Below are positions 18,773 to 28,654 of a DNA stretch of 64,000 nucleotides, in pieces. A program made the translations under genes and the position numbers. Numbering within the stretch: the stretch's first letter is position 1; each line of letters begins with the position of its first letter. The DNA is from Blastococcus sp. KM273128 (GTDB lineage Bacteria; Actinomycetota; Actinomycetes; Mycobacteriales; Geodermatophilaceae). The DNA lies in the NCBI RefSeq assembly GCF_021698975.1, contig NZ_SSXA01000007.1, positions 1 through 64,000 of the forward strand. Direction: 5' to 3'. The notes below the pieces were generated by a model. The model had not been told where the DNA came from and did no database searches. It saw only the letters and a program-made list of their open reading frames with translations.

Positions 18773-19462
18773 CTAGAAGTCGCCGCCCCCGAAGTCACCA
18801 CCGAAGTCCCCGCCTCCGAAGTCGCCGCCCCCGAAGTCACCGCCGTAGCCGGCCCCGGGGTCCTCGTAGCCGCCGGCGCCGTCCTCGTAGCCCGCGGCGT
18901 AGGCCTCTTCGTCACCGCCGCCGAAGAGCCCGCCGTCGCCCATGCCGGTGTCGAACAGCGCGTCGGCGACCGCCGTGCCGACGACGAGCCCGCCGATGGT
19001 GCCCAGCATGCTGCCGCCGATGATGCCGCCCATGCCGGGGCCGCCGTAGCCGCGCCCCGGGCCGTACCCGGGTCCGGGCCCGCTGAAGGTGCGCTCCATG
19101 AAACCGGGCTGGCGCAGCTCGGCGCGCGTGGCGGCCCGGGCGAGCGTCCGCGGGTCGTCACCGGCCGGCCGCTCGCCGGCGGGCACCGACTCGCTCAGCC
19201 GGCCGAGCACCTGGGCGCGCTGCTCCGGGGTCAGCTGGGCGAACGCCTCGGCGTGCGCCTGCTCGATCTGGTCGGGCGGCGCCGTGCGCAGCAGATAGCG
19301 GTAGCGCTCGATCGCCTGCTCGTCGGCGGTCGGCTGCGGGCCGCCGTACGGCCGCCCCGGCGGGGCGCCGCGGCCACCCGGTGCGCCGTAGCCGCCGTAC
19401 CCCGCGTAGCCGCGGTCCTCGTGCTGCCGCCTGCGGCCGAAGAGCCGGTCGAGCAGTCCCAC
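18773..19462 (-). CDS. Gly/Asp/Phe-repeat hypothetical protein
   Basis: 229 residues. An N-terminal basic MGLLDRLFGRRR patch is followed by a Gly/Tyr/Pro-rich linker, then a helical middle (about 45-125; ADEQAIERYRYLLRTAPPDQIEQAHAEAF) and a glycine-rich hydrophobic stretch (about 140-165). The tail is built from tandem GGDFGG units. The tail is also a tandem DNA repeat of about 15 bp at 18776-18842, prone to length change. The middle helps recognise it as a real protein rather than a repeat artefact. GTG start with AGGAGG upstream. Function unknown. Confidence 0.65.
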   Translation of the reverse strand: MGLLDRLFGRRRQHEDRGYAGYGGYGAPGGRGAPPGRPYGGPQPTADEQAIERYRYLLRTAPPDQIEQAHAEAFAQLTPEQRAQVLGRLSESVPAGERPAGDDPRTLARAATRAELRQPGFMERTFSGPGPGYGPGRGYGGPGMGGIIGGSMLGTIGGLVVGTAVADALFDTGMGDGGLFGGGDEEAYAAGYEDGAGGYEDPGAGYGGDFGGGDFGGGDFGGDFGGGDF

Positions 19463-19536
19463 GGTTCCTCCTCGCGTCGCCGGACGTGTGCCCCGGTGGG
19501 TGCCCCGCGCCCGGGAGCGGGAACCGCCCTCACCCC

Positions 19537-20043
19537 TCAGTCCTCGCCGTCACGCAGCAGGCCGTAGCTGCCCCGGTGGAACAGCAGCGGGCGCCGGTCG
19601 GGGACCGCCCCCAGGTCGAGCACCCGGGCGACGACGATGGTGTGGTCCCCGCCGTCGTACTCGGCCCACAGCTCGCCGTCGATCCAGGCGACGACGTCGT
19701 CGAGCACCGGGGAGCCGTGCGGGCTGGGGCGCCACGGGACACCGGCGAACTTGTCGGTGCCGGACCGGGCGAAGTTCTGCGAGACGGCGTCCTGCCCCTC
19801 GGCGAGGACGTTGACGCAGAACCGGCCGATCTCCCGCAGCCGGGCCCAGGTGCGCGACGTCCGGGCGGGGGCCAGCGCGACCAGCGGCGGGTCCAGCGAC
19901 AGGGAGCTGAACGACTGGCAGGTGAAGCCGATCGGGCCCTCGGGGGTGTCGGCGGTGACGACGGTGACCCCGGAGGCGAAGTGGCCGAGGACGTCGCGCA
20001 TCAGCCGTGGGTCGACCAGCCGCGGCGGCTCGGGGACGCCCAT
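19537..20043 (-). CDS. Flavin reductase family protein
   Basis: A 168-residue FMN-binding split-barrel protein. The N-terminal DVLGHFASGVTVVTA and GFTCQSFSSLSLDPPLV segments are the family signature; ARSGTDKFAGVPW and the HTIVVARVLDLG strand follow. Such proteins reduce free flavin with NAD(P)H for a partner monooxygenase, or act alone. The ATG shares one base with the stop of the upstream HMG-CoA-lyase-like gene (TGATG), indicating coupling. No monooxygenase is adjacent, so its partner is unclear. Confidence 0.85.
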   Translation of the reverse strand: MGVPEPPRLVDPRLMRDVLGHFASGVTVVTADTPEGPIGFTCQSFSSLSLDPPLVALAPARTSRTWARLREIGRFCVNVLAEGQDAVSQNFARSGTDKFAGVPWRPSPHGSPVLDDVVAWIDGELWAEYDGGDHTIVVARVLDLGAVPDRRPLLFHRGSYGLLRDGED

Positions 20044-20978
20044 CAGCGCGCGTCCGCGGAGCGGGGGACCGACCGGCCGCCGGCGCGGTAGAGCGAGCTG
20101 GGCAGCTCGTGCCCGACCGCCTGCTCGGTCACCCGGGCCGCCGCCAGCAGTGCGTCCAGGTCCAGCCCGGTGCGCACCCCGGACTCCTCCAGCATGTAGA
20201 CCAGCTCCTCGGTGGCGATGTTGCCGCTCGCGCCCGGGGCGAACGGGCAGCCGCCCAGCCCGCCGACGGAGGCGTCGAGCTGGGTGACGCCGGCCTGCAC
20301 GGCGGCCAGCGCGTTCGCCTGGCCGGTGCCCCGGGTGTCGTGGAAGTGCACGCCCACGGCGACGCCGGGGCAGGCGCGGCGGACTGCGTCCACCAGGGTG
20401 ACCACGCGCAGCGGCGTCGTCGTCCCGATGGTGTCGCCGAGGCAGAGCTGGTCGGCGCCGGCCGTGACCGCCGCCCGCGCCACGTCGACGGTCCGCGCCA
20501 CCGGGGTGCGCCCGTCGAAGGGGCAGTCCCAGGCGGTGGCGATGATGACCTCCAGGGAGCCGCCGGCGCCGTGGGCGAGCCCGGCGATCTCGCCCACCGC
20601 GGCCACGGCCTCGGCGGTGCTACGCCCGGCGTTGGCGCGGCTGTGGCCGTCGGAGGCGGAGACGACGTACTCCAGTTCGGCGATCCCGCAGTCGACGGCG
20701 CGGACGGCGCCCCGCGGGTTGGCGACCAGTGCGGACCAGTGCACCCCCGGCCACCGCTGCAGCTTGGCGGCGAGCTGGTCGGCGTCGGCGAGCGCGGGCA
20801 CGGCCCTGGGCGAGACGAACGACGTCGCCTCGATCCGGCGGACGCCGGTGGCCACCAGCGCCTCCAGCATGGCGAGCTTGCCCTCCAGCGGGACGGGGGC
20901 CTCCAGCTGCAGGCCGTCGCGCATCCCCACCTCGCGGACGTCGACCGAGCTGGGCAGCACCAGGTCGAACTCGTTCAT
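20043..20978 (-). CDS. Hydroxymethylglutaryl-CoA lyase family protein
   Basis: A 311-residue DRE-TIM metallolyase. VREVGMRDGLQLE (14-26) is the divalent-metal and catalytic Arg/Asp motif, HFHDTRGTGQAN holds the metal-binding His pair, and GGLGGCPFAPGASGNIATEE contains the conserved catalytic Cys (about 244). HMG-CoA lyases cleave HMG-CoA to acetyl-CoA and acetoacetate in leucine breakdown. No other leucine-degradation gene is adjacent, so a related 3-hydroxyacyl-CoA substrate cannot be excluded. ATG start with GAGGAG upstream, at the end of a divergent region facing a GGDEF gene. Confidence 0.88.
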   Translation of the reverse strand: MNEFDLVLPSSVDVREVGMRDGLQLEAPVPLEGKLAMLEALVATGVRRIEATSFVSPRAVPALADADQLAAKLQRWPGVHWSALVANPRGAVRAVDCGIAELEYVVSASDGHSRANAGRSTAEAVAAVGEIAGLAHGAGGSLEVIIATAWDCPFDGRTPVARTVDVARAAVTAGADQLCLGDTIGTTTPLRVVTLVDAVRRACPGVAVGVHFHDTRGTGQANALAAVQAGVTQLDASVGGLGGCPFAPGASGNIATEELVYMLEESGVRTGLDLDALLAAARVTEQAVGHELPSSLYRAGGRSVPRSADAR

Positions 20979-21134
20979 CTGCGTCTCCTCGGCGCCGGCG
21001 TCGGTTCCTCCCCGCATCCTCCCCTCCCCGCGCCGGGTTCCCCCGATCGGGCGCCCCGGGACCGTGCCGGGTGGTCCGGACGGCGGGTCGTCGTCCGCGT
21101 CGAGCAAGATGGGACCCGGCACAGGAGGTGGAGG

Positions 21135-22040
21135 GTGATCGAGGTGGCGGGCGCGCTGCCCCCGGCGGATCGGCGGAGCGTCTTCGCCAACGCGCCGATG
21201 GGGATCGCGTTGACGACGCCCGGGGGTCTGCTCGTCGACGTCAACCCCGCGCTCGCGGAGATGGCCGGCCGCTCCGCCGAGGAGCTGCACGGTCGCTCGG
21301 TCATCGACCTCGTCCACCCGGAGGGGGTCCTCGCCGCGCAGCAGGCGCACGCCACCCTGACCGCCCACCCCGACCGCCCGATGCGGCACGAGACCCGCCT
21401 GCGGCGGCCGGACGGCGCCGACCTCCCGGTGCAGATCACCGCCTCGTGGGTCGCCGAGAGCGAGGAGGGGCTGGCCGCCCACCTCGTCCTGATCGTCGAG
21501 GACATCACCGAGCGCAAGGCGCTCGAGGCGCAGCTGGTGCACCGCTCGCTGCACGACCCGCTGACCGGGCTGCCCAACCGGCTGCTGTTCCACGACCGGC
21601 TGCGGCACGCGCTCGACCGGGGCCGGCGCGAGGACACCCCGACCTGCGTGCTGATCATCGACCTGGACGGGTTCAAGGCGATCAACGACGAGCTGGGCCA
21701 CCCGATGGGCGACCTGGTGCTCGTCTCCTTCGCCGAGCGGCTGCGCTCGGTGCTGCGTGCCAGCGACACCGCGGCCCGGCTGGGCGGGGACGAGTTCAGC
21801 ATCGTCTGCGAGAACACCGAGCAGGCCGACGCCCAGGCCCTCGCCGACCGGCTGCGCACGACGGTCACCGAGCCGCTCGAGCTCGGCGGCACCCGGGTGC
21901 CGGTGGGGATCAGCATCGGCATCGGCACGGTGCGGGGCGGCGAGCAGCCCGAGGAAGTCTACGAACGGGTCGTGCGGGCCGCCGACGACGACATGTACGC
22001 CGACAAGGCGCGCCGGCGTCGGGCCGGCCGCCGCCGCTAG
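21135..22040 (+). CDS. PAS-GGDEF diguanylate cyclase
   Basis: 301 residues: a PAS domain (about 15-127; ANAPMGIALTTPGG to EDITERK) followed by a GGDEF domain (about 135-297). The active site is an intact GGDEF at 217-221 and the product-inhibition I-site RxxD (RASD, 208-211) is present, so an active, feedback-inhibited c-di-GMP synthase is expected. No transmembrane segment; the PAS probably senses a cytoplasmic cue. GTG start at 21135 with AGGAGG 7 nt before it; a second in-frame GTG follows at 21144. The stop overlaps glpD by 4 nt in convergent orientation. Confidence 0.9.
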   Translation: MIEVAGALPPADRRSVFANAPMGIALTTPGGLLVDVNPALAEMAGRSAEELHGRSVIDLVHPEGVLAAQQAHATLTAHPDRPMRHETRLRRPDGADLPVQITASWVAESEEGLAAHLVLIVEDITERKALEAQLVHRSLHDPLTGLPNRLLFHDRLRHALDRGRREDTPTCVLIIDLDGFKAINDELGHPMGDLVLVSFAERLRSVLRASDTAARLGGDEFSIVCENTEQADAQALADRLRTTVTEPLELGGTRVPVGISIGIGTVRGGEQPEEVYERVVRAADDDMYADKARRRRAGRRR

Positions 22041-23767
22041 CCGAGCGCGCGGCCGACCGCGACCGCCCGGGTGTCCGGCGCGGCCACCCGGGCGGCGTCG
22101 GCCTCCTGGTCGCCGAGCTCGGTCTGCGAGCGGCGCTCGGCCTCCACCCGCGCGGTGTAGCTGGCCACCTCGTTGGCGATGCGCTGCTCGTCCCAGCCCA
22201 GGACGTCGGCGACCACCCGCGCGACCGGCTCCGCGGACTCCACCCCGCGGTGCGGCGTCTCGATGGAGATGCGGGTGCGCCGGGCCAGCAGGTCGTCCAG
22301 GTGCAGCGCGGCCTCGTGCCCGGCGGCCCACACCATCTCCGCCATGAGGTACTCCTCGGCCCCGGGGACCGGCTCCAGCAGCTCCGGCCGGTCCTCGGCG
22401 AGCGCCAGGACGTCCGGGGTGAGCGAGCCGAAGCGGTTCAGCAGGTGCTCGGCGCGGAACCGCGGGATGCCCCAGCGCCGGGAGAGGCCGTCGAGGGAGT
22501 TCACCATCGCCGCGTAGCCCTCGGCGCCCACCAGCGGGATGTTCTCCGTGACGCTCGGGGGCACCCGCCGGCTGACGTCCTGCGCGACGGCGTCCACCGC
22601 GTCCGCGGCCATGGGGCGGTAGGTCGTGTACTTGCCGCCCGCCACGGCGACGACCCCCGGCATCGGCCGGGCGACGGCGTGCTCCCGGGACAGCTGGCTG
22701 GTCGACTCGCTTTCCCCGGACAGCAGCGGGCGCAGCCCGGCGTACACCCCGGTGATGTCGTCGTGGGTCAGCGGCACCGACAGCACCTCGTTGACGTGCT
22801 CGAGGATGTAGTCGATGTCGGCGCGGCTGGCCGCCGGGTGCGCCTTGTCCAGCTCCCAGTCGGTGTCCGTGGTGCCGACGATCCAGTGGCTGCCCCACGG
22901 GATGACGAAGAGCACCGACTTCTCGGTGCGCAGGATCAGCCCGGCCTCGCCGTTGATCCGGTCCCGGGGGACGACGATGTGCACGCCCTTGCTGGCCCGC
23001 ACGTGGAACCGGCCACGCCCGCCGACCAGCGTCTGGATGTCGTCGGTCCAGACCCCGGTGGCGTTGACGACCACCTCGCTGCGGACGTCGACCTCCTCCC
23101 CGGTCTCCACGTCGCGGACCCGGGCGCCCACCACCCGCCCGCCGGCGTGCTCGAAGGCGACGACCTCGGCCGAGTTGAGGACGGTGGCCCCGTAGGTCGC
23201 GGCGGTGCGGGCGACGGTCAGGGTGTGCCGCGCGTCGTCGGCCTGGGCGTCGTAGTAGCGGACGGCGCCGACGAGCGCGTCCGGCCGGAGCGCGGGGAAC
23301 ATCCGGCGCGCCCCGGTGCGGGTCAGGTGCTTCTGCGCGGGCATCGGCTCGGAGAGCGCGCCGAGCCGGGCCAGCCCGTCGTAGAGCGCGAGGCCGGCGG
23401 TCACGTAGGGCCGCTCCCAGCCGCGGTGGGTGAGCGGGTAGAGGAAGGGCACCGGCTTGACCAGGTGCGGGGCGAGCCGGTTCACGGAGAGGTCGCGCTC
23501 GTGCAGCGCCTCGCGGACCAGCCCGAAGTCGAACTGCTCCAGGTAGCGCAGCCCGCCGTGGAAGAGCTTGGAGGACCGGGAGGAGGTCCCGCTGGCGAAG
23601 TCCCGCGCCTCGACGAGGGCCGTGCGCAGACCGCGGGTCGCGGCGTCCAGCGCGACCCCGGCCCCGGTCACACCGCCGCCGACGACGAGGACCTCGAAGC
23701 CCCCCTCGGCGAGCTCGGCCCAGGCCTTGGCGCGCTGCTCCGGCCCGAGCGGGCGTACTGCCGTCAT
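22037..23767 (-). CDS. glpD: Glycerol-3-phosphate dehydrogenase (FAD)
   Basis: 576 residues. The dinucleotide fold EVLVVGGGVTGAGVALDAATRG opens the protein, followed by SSRSSKLFHGGLRYLEQF, a GlpD family signature, and a C-terminal DAO_C domain. It oxidises sn-glycerol 3-phosphate to dihydroxyacetone phosphate at the membrane and passes electrons to quinone. The ATG chosen has GGGGAG upstream; the longer open frame is Arg/Ala-rich and not GlpD-like. Divergent from an IclR regulator and the glpK/glpF genes, whose product feeds it. Confidence 0.95.
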   Translation of the reverse strand: MTAVRPLGPEQRAKAWAELAEGGFEVLVVGGGVTGAGVALDAATRGLRTALVEARDFASGTSSRSSKLFHGGLRYLEQFDFGLVREALHERDLSVNRLAPHLVKPVPFLYPLTHRGWERPYVTAGLALYDGLARLGALSEPMPAQKHLTRTGARRMFPALRPDALVGAVRYYDAQADDARHTLTVARTAATYGATVLNSAEVVAFEHAGGRVVGARVRDVETGEEVDVRSEVVVNATGVWTDDIQTLVGGRGRFHVRASKGVHIVVPRDRINGEAGLILRTEKSVLFVIPWGSHWIVGTTDTDWELDKAHPAASRADIDYILEHVNEVLSVPLTHDDITGVYAGLRPLLSGESESTSQLSREHAVARPMPGVVAVAGGKYTTYRPMAADAVDAVAQDVSRRVPPSVTENIPLVGAEGYAAMVNSLDGLSRRWGIPRFRAEHLLNRFGSLTPDVLALAEDRPELLEPVPGAEEYLMAEMVWAAGHEAALHLDDLLARRTRISIETPHRGVESAEPVARVVADVLGWDEQRIANEVASYTARVEAERRSQTELGDQEADAARVAAPDTRAVAVGRALG

Positions 23768-23990
23768 CTGCACTCCCCGGGGATGCCCGCCCACCGGGCG
23801 GGACGCGCTGGTGAGGGCGCCGGAGCGGCGCGCCTCGGTGTCACTGCCCTCGGCCGCGGGGCGGGCGCGCCGTCCCGCGACCGGCTGGGCCCACGGTAGG
23901 TCGGCCCCGGCGCGGCGTCGACGCAGCACGTCCGACATCGTCGTACCGGCGGGAGGGGACGCGGCACCCCGGATGCCCTAGCGTCGCGCC

Positions 23991-24719
23991 ATGCCGGGCA
24001 CCGTGCAGTCCGTCGAACGAGCGGCGGCGATCCTCCACGTCGTGGCGGCGGCGCGCGGCGCGCTCGGCGTCACCGACATCGCCGAGGCCGTCGGGCTGGC
24101 CAAGACCACCACCCACGGCCTGCTGCGCACCCTGCTGCACGTCGGGTTCGTGGAGCAGGACCGGGAGACCGGCCGGTACACCGTCGGCTCCGGCCTGCGC
24201 CGGCTGGGCACGCCGCTCGACGTCAACGAGGTGCGGTCGCGCGCCTCGAACTGGGCCGACGCGCTGGCCGCCCGCAGCGGGCACACGGTGCGGCTGGCCA
24301 CCCTCGCCGGCGAGGAGGAGGTGGTCGTCGTCCACCACGTCTTCCGGCCCGACGACTCGGCGCAGGAGCTGGAGGTCGGGGTCACGCTGCCCGCCCGGAC
24401 CACCGGGCTGGGCAAGGTCCTGCTGGCGCACGCGCCCGACCCCCGGACGGCGCGGAACGGGCACGGTGGGCGGGCCGCCGAGCTGGCCGAGGTGCGGGCC
24501 CGCGGCTGGGCCGCCGAGCGGGGCGAGCACGAGCCCGGGCGCGGGTGCATCGCCGCGCCCGTCCGCGGCCCCGGCGGCCCGGTGGTCGCCGCGCTCGGGG
24601 TGAGCGGGCCGGTGACCTCGCTGTTCGACGGGCGCGGCGCCCCCCGCGGTCTGCTGCTGGGCATGGTCACCGACGCGGCCGCCGCCGTCTCCCGCGAGCT
24701 GGGGTACGGCGGTGCCTGA
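23991..24719 (+). CDS. IclR-family transcriptional regulator of glycerol genes
   Basis: 242 residues: an N-terminal winged helix (about 5-65; VERAAAILHVVAAARGALGVTDIAEAVGLAKTTTHGLLRTL) and a C-terminal IclR effector domain (about 75-235) with ARTTGLGKVLLA and GRGCIAAPVRGPGG. Its position between divergent glpD and overlapping glpK suggests it controls both, with glycerol 3-phosphate or glycerol as a likely ligand, similar to Streptomyces GylR. Its last 8 nt overlap glpK. A CCTAGCGT -10-like element lies only a few bases upstream of the ATG, so the transcript may be leaderless or nearly so. Confidence 0.88.
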   Translation: MPGTVQSVERAAAILHVVAAARGALGVTDIAEAVGLAKTTTHGLLRTLLHVGFVEQDRETGRYTVGSGLRRLGTPLDVNEVRSRASNWADALAARSGHTVRLATLAGEEEVVVVHHVFRPDDSAQELEVGVTLPARTTGLGKVLLAHAPDPRTARNGHGGRAAELAEVRARGWAAERGEHEPGRGCIAAPVRGPGGPVVAALGVSGPVTSLFDGRGAPRGLLLGMVTDAAAAVSRELGYGGA

Positions 24720-26214
24720 CCGCTACGTGCTCGCCGTCGACCAGGGGACGACGTCGACCCGGTCGCTCGTGTTCGACCGCGGTGGCCGCATGGTCGCCGT
24801 CCGCCAGCGCGAGCACCGCCAGCACTTCCCCCGGCCGGGCTGGGTCGAGCACGACCCGATGGAGATCTGGGCGAACACCCGGTGGACGGCCGACGAGGTG
24901 CTGGCCGACGTCGGCGCGGCGGGCTCGGTCGTCGCGCTGGGCATCGCGAACCAGCGCGAGACCACGGTCGTCTGGGACCGGGCGACGGGCCGGCCCGTGC
25001 TGCGCGCGCTGGTCTGGCAGGACACGCGCACCGCGGAGCTGGTCGCGGAGCTCTGCGCGCGCCCGGACGCCGAGCTCGTCCGCGAGCGCAGCGGCATGGC
25101 CATCGCCGGCTACTTCTCCGGGCCGCGGCTGCGCTGGATCCTCGAGCACGTGCCCCGCGCCCGGGAGCGGGCCGAACGCGGGGAGCTGCTGTTCGGCACG
25201 ATGGAGACCTGGCTGATCTGGAACCTCACCGGTGGCCCGGAGGGCGGCCGGCACGTCACCGACGTGACGAACGCCAGCCGCACCCTGCTCATGGACGTGC
25301 GCACCTGCCGGTGGGACCCCGAGCTGCTGGCCTTCTTCGGCATCCCCGCAGCGATGCTGCCGGAGATCCGGCCCTCGGTGGGCATGCTCGGCACGGCGAC
25401 CGCGCTCGCCCGCCCGCTGCCGATCACCGGCGCGCTCGGCGACCAGCAGGCCGCGCTCTTCGGGCAGGCGTGCTTCGCGCCGGGCGAGGCGAAGTGCACC
25501 TACGGCACCGGGAGCTTCCTGCTGCAGAACACCGGCACCGAGCTGGTGCGCACCCGCTCCGGGTCGATCAGCACGGTCGCCTACCAGCTGGCGGGCGAGC
25601 CGGTGCGGTACGCGCTGGAGGGCTCCGTCGCCGTGGCCGGCGCCCTGGTGCAGTGGCTGCGCGACGGGCTCGGGCTGATCGCCACCGCCCCTGAGGTCGA
25701 GACCCTCGCCCGCACGGTGGAGGACAACGGCGGCTGCTACGTCGTGCCCGCGTTCTCCGGCCTGCTGGCCCCGCACTGGCGGGGCGAGGCGCGCGGGCTG
25801 GTGGCCGGGCTGACCTCCTACGTCGGCAAGGGCCACCTGGCCCGGGCGGTGCTGGAGGCCACCGGCTGGCAGACCCGCGACGTCGTCCGGGCGATGGCCG
25901 CCGACTCCGGGCTGTCGCTCCCCGCGCTCCGGGTGGACGGCGGGATGACCACCAACAACCTGCTGATGCAGTTCATCGCCGACGTGCTCGACACCCCGGT
26001 GGTCCGCCCGATGGTGGGGGAGACGGTGTCGCTCGGGGCCGCGTACGCCGCCGGGCTGGCGGTCGGTGTCTGGTCCGACGTCGAGGCGCTGCGCCGCAAC
26101 TGGCACCGGGCGGCGCAGTGGACGCCCTCGGCCGAGGCGGCCCGGGCGCTGGCCGCGGAGTACCCGCGGTGGGAGCGGGCGGTGCAGCTCAGCATCGCGT
26201 GGGGGGCGCCCTGA
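24712..26214 (+). CDS. glpK: Glycerol kinase (first copy)
   Basis: A 500-residue FGGY-family kinase. The N-terminal phosphate loop [16 protein letters not shown], the glycerol-binding [14 protein letters not shown], and LGDQQAALFGQACF are present, as is the ADP-site segment DGGMTTNNLLMQFIAD. It phosphorylates glycerol to sn-glycerol 3-phosphate for GlpD. GTG start inside the IclR gene (8-nt overlap). Shows clear paralogy to the second glpK at 27127, but sequence differences are spread throughout, suggesting an old duplication or separate acquisition rather than a recent copy. Confidence 0.93.
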   Translation: MPDRYVLAVDQGTTSTRSLVFDRGGRMVAVRQREHRQHFPRPGWVEHDPMEIWANTRWTADEVLADVGAAGSVVALGIANQRETTVVWDRATGRPVLRALVWQDTRTAELVAELCARPDAELVRERSGMAIAGYFSGPRLRWILEHVPRARERAERGELLFGTMETWLIWNLTGGPEGGRHVTDVTNASRTLLMDVRTCRWDPELLAFFGIPAAMLPEIRPSVGMLGTATALARPLPITGALGDQQAALFGQACFAPGEAKCTYGTGSFLLQNTGTELVRTRSGSISTVAYQLAGEPVRYALEGSVAVAGALVQWLRDGLGLIATAPEVETLARTVEDNGGCYVVPAFSGLLAPHWRGEARGLVAGLTSYVGKGHLARAVLEATGWQTRDVVRAMAADSGLSLPALRVDGGMTTNNLLMQFIADVLDTPVVRPMVGETVSLGAAYAAGLAVGVWSDVEALRRNWHRAAQWTPSAEAARALAAEYPRWERAVQLSIAWGAP

Positions 26215-26246
26215 CCGAGCTGTCCGATGATGTCGAACCCGCGCTG

Positions 26247-26276
26247 TTGTCCAGGTCACAGCCGGGCTCCTACGGT
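26247..26276 (+). promoter_or_regulatory. Candidate promoter of glpF-glpK
   Basis: TTGTCC (26247-26252) and TACGGT (26271-26276) with an 18-bp spacer, in the 151-bp gap between the first glpK and glpF. The match is moderate and was found by eye. Confidence 0.3.
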
Positions 26277-26365
26277 CCGCGGGACGGGTCCGCTGGGGAT
26301 CGCCCCGGGCCCGTGGACATCCACCGTCCGCGGCGTCGCGGGCCCACCGGGAGGAGCACCCACAC

Positions 26366-27103
26366 GTGGACACCACGAGCCTCTGGACGGTCTTCGGCAG
26401 CGAAGTGCTCGGCACCGGCATCCTGCTCCTGCTGGGTGTCGGGGTGGTCGCCAACGTCGCGCTGCCCAAGACCTTCGGCAACGGCGGGGGCTGGATCGTC
26501 ATCATCTTCGGCTGGGGGCTGGCCGTCTTCGCCGGCGTCTTCGCGGGCGCGTCGTCCGGGGCGCACATCAACCCGGCCGTCACGGTCGGCCTGCTGGTGA
26601 GCGGCACCGACACCTACACCGAGGGCGTCCCCGTCACCGTGGCCAGCACGCTGGTCTACTTCGCCGGCCAGCTGGTCGGGGCCTTCGTCGGCGCGGTGCT
26701 CGCCTACCTGGCCTACTACGGGCACTACAACGACCCGGAGGCCGCCGGGACCCAGCTGGGCACCTTCGCCACCGGGCCGGCGACCGGCACGATCAAGGAC
26801 AACGTGATCAGCGAGGTCATCGGCACGTTCGTCCTCGTCTACATCATCCTGCGGTTCGGCGACACGCCCACCCAGCTCGGCCCGCTGGCCGTCGCCCTGC
26901 TGGTGGTCGGCATCGGCGCCTCCCTCGGGGGGCCCACCGGCTACGCCATCAACCCCGCCCGCGACCTCGGGCCGCGCCTCGCCCACGCCGTCCTGCCCAT
27001 CCGGGGCAAGGGCGGCAGCAACTGGGGGTACGCGTGGGTCCCGATCGTGGGCCCGATCGTCGGCGCCGTCCTCGCGGGCGGCCTGTCGCACGTCCCGTTC
27101 TGA
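26366..27103 (+). CDS. glpF: Glycerol facilitator / aquaporin (MIP family)
   Basis: A 245-residue six-helix channel. The two NPA boxes are HINPAVTVG and [12 protein letters not shown]; the Asp after the second NPAR is the mark of glycerol-conducting aquaglyceroporins. It allows passive glycerol entry, which the adjacent kinases trap by phosphorylation. GTG start with GGGAGGAG upstream. Only 23 bp separates it from the second glpK, so the two form one operon. Confidence 0.93.
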   Translation: MDTTSLWTVFGSEVLGTGILLLLGVGVVANVALPKTFGNGGGWIVIIFGWGLAVFAGVFAGASSGAHINPAVTVGLLVSGTDTYTEGVPVTVASTLVYFAGQLVGAFVGAVLAYLAYYGHYNDPEAAGTQLGTFATGPATGTIKDNVISEVIGTFVLVYIILRFGDTPTQLGPLAVALLVVGIGASLGGPTGYAINPARDLGPRLAHAVLPIRGKGGSNWGYAWVPIVGPIVGAVLAGGLSHVPF

Positions 27104-27126
27104 CCGCCCCACCGAGAGGAACAGCC

Positions 27127-28644
27127 ATGCCGCAGTACGTCGCAGCCATCGACCAGGGCACCACGAGCACCCGCTGCATGCTCTTCGACCACGACGGCGC
27201 CGTGGTGTCGGTCGGGCAGAAGGAGCACGAGCAGATCTTCCCGAGGGCCGGGTGGGTGGAGCACGACGCCCTGGAGATCTGGCGCAACACCCGCGAGGTG
27301 GTCGGCCAGGCCATCGCCCGCAGCGACGCCGGGCCCGCCGACATCGTCGCCGTCGGCATCACCAACCAGCGGGAGACCGCCGTCGTCTGGGACCGGGCGA
27401 CGGGGGAGCCGGTCTACAACGCCATCGTCTGGCAGGACACCCGCACCACGAAGATCATCGAGGACCTCGGTGCGCTGGGCGGCGGGGCCGACCGGTACAA
27501 GGACCGGGTCGGGCTGCCGCTGGCCACCTACTTCGCCGGGCCCAAGGTCCGCTGGATCCTCGACAACGTCGAGGGCGCCCGCGAGCGGGCCGAGCGCGGT
27601 GAGCTGCTCATGGGCACCATCGACTCCTGGCTGATGTGGAACATGACCGGCGGTGCCGACGGCGGCCAGCACCTCACCGACGTCTCCAACGCCTCGCGCA
27701 CGATGCTCATGGACTACCGGACGCTCGCCTGGGACGAGTCCATCGCCGAGGAGATGGGCATCCCGGTGTCGATGCTGCCGGAGATCCGGTCCAACTCCGA
27801 GGAGTACGGGCGGGGCCGGAAGGCCGGCTTCCTCGCCGGGGTGCCGATCGCGGGGTCGCTGGGGGACCAGCAGGCGGCGACGTTCGGGCAGGTCTGCTTC
27901 GAGCGCGGGATGGCCAAGAACACCTACGGCACCGGCAACTTCATGCTGCTGAACACCGGCGAGGAGGCCGTCCCCTCGCAGAACGGCCTGCTCACGACGC
28001 TGTGCTACCAGCTCGGCGACGCCAAGCCGGTGTACGCGCTGGAGGGCTCCATCGCCGTCACCGGTTCGCTGGTGCAGTGGGTGCGCGACAACCTCGGGAT
28101 GATCGGGAGCGCCCCGGAGATCGAGGACCTGGCGCGCTCGGTGGAGGACAACGGCGGCTCCTACTTCGTCCCGGCGTTCTCCGGGCTGTTCGCCCCGCAC
28201 TGGCGGTCCGACGCCCGCGGCGCCGTCGTCGGCCTGACCCGGTACGTGAACAAGGGCCACCTCGCCCGGGCGGTGCTGGAGGCGACGGCCTACCAGACCC
28301 GCGAGGTGCTGGACGCCATGAACGCCGACTCCGGCGTCGACCTGACCGAGCTCCGGGTGGACGGCGGGATGGTCGGCAACGAGCTGCTCATGCAGTTCCA
28401 GGCCGACCTGCTCGACGTCCCGGTGATCCGCCCGAAGATCGCCGAGACGACGGCGCTGGGCGCCGCCTACGCGGCCGGCCTCGCGGTGGGCTTCTGGTCC
28501 GACCTCGACGAGCTGACCGCCAAGTGGGCCGAGGACAAGCGCTGGGAGCCGCAGATGGCGGCCGAGGAGCGGGAGCGCAACTACCGCAACTGGCAGAAGG
28601 CGGTCACCAAGTCGCTGGACTGGGTCGACGAGGACGTCAGCTGA
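27127..28644 (+). CDS. glpK: Glycerol kinase (second copy)
   Basis: A 505-residue glycerol kinase with [44 protein letters not shown] and [16 protein letters not shown]. Directly downstream of glpF, the usual glpFK order. ATG with GAGAGGA upstream. The presence of two intact kinases around one channel gene suggests differing regulation or kinetics; both retain the catalytic segments. The frame is open far upstream but that part is antisense-like low complexity. Confidence 0.94.
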   Translation: MPQYVAAIDQGTTSTRCMLFDHDGAVVSVGQKEHEQIFPRAGWVEHDALEIWRNTREVVGQAIARSDAGPADIVAVGITNQRETAVVWDRATGEPVYNAIVWQDTRTTKIIEDLGALGGGADRYKDRVGLPLATYFAGPKVRWILDNVEGARERAERGELLMGTIDSWLMWNMTGGADGGQHLTDVSNASRTMLMDYRTLAWDESIAEEMGIPVSMLPEIRSNSEEYGRGRKAGFLAGVPIAGSLGDQQAATFGQVCFERGMAKNTYGTGNFMLLNTGEEAVPSQNGLLTTLCYQLGDAKPVYALEGSIAVTGSLVQWVRDNLGMIGSAPEIEDLARSVEDNGGSYFVPAFSGLFAPHWRSDARGAVVGLTRYVNKGHLARAVLEATAYQTREVLDAMNADSGVDLTELRVDGGMVGNELLMQFQADLLDVPVIRPKIAETTALGAAYAAGLAVGFWSDLDELTAKWAEDKRWEPQMAAEERERNYRNWQKAVTKSLDWVDEDVS

Positions 28645-28654
28645 GCCGACTAGC

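Noticed and set aside
24667..26613. 648-codon minus-strand frame opposite glpK
   Set aside because: An antisense shadow with no family motifs; glpK on the plus strand is certain.
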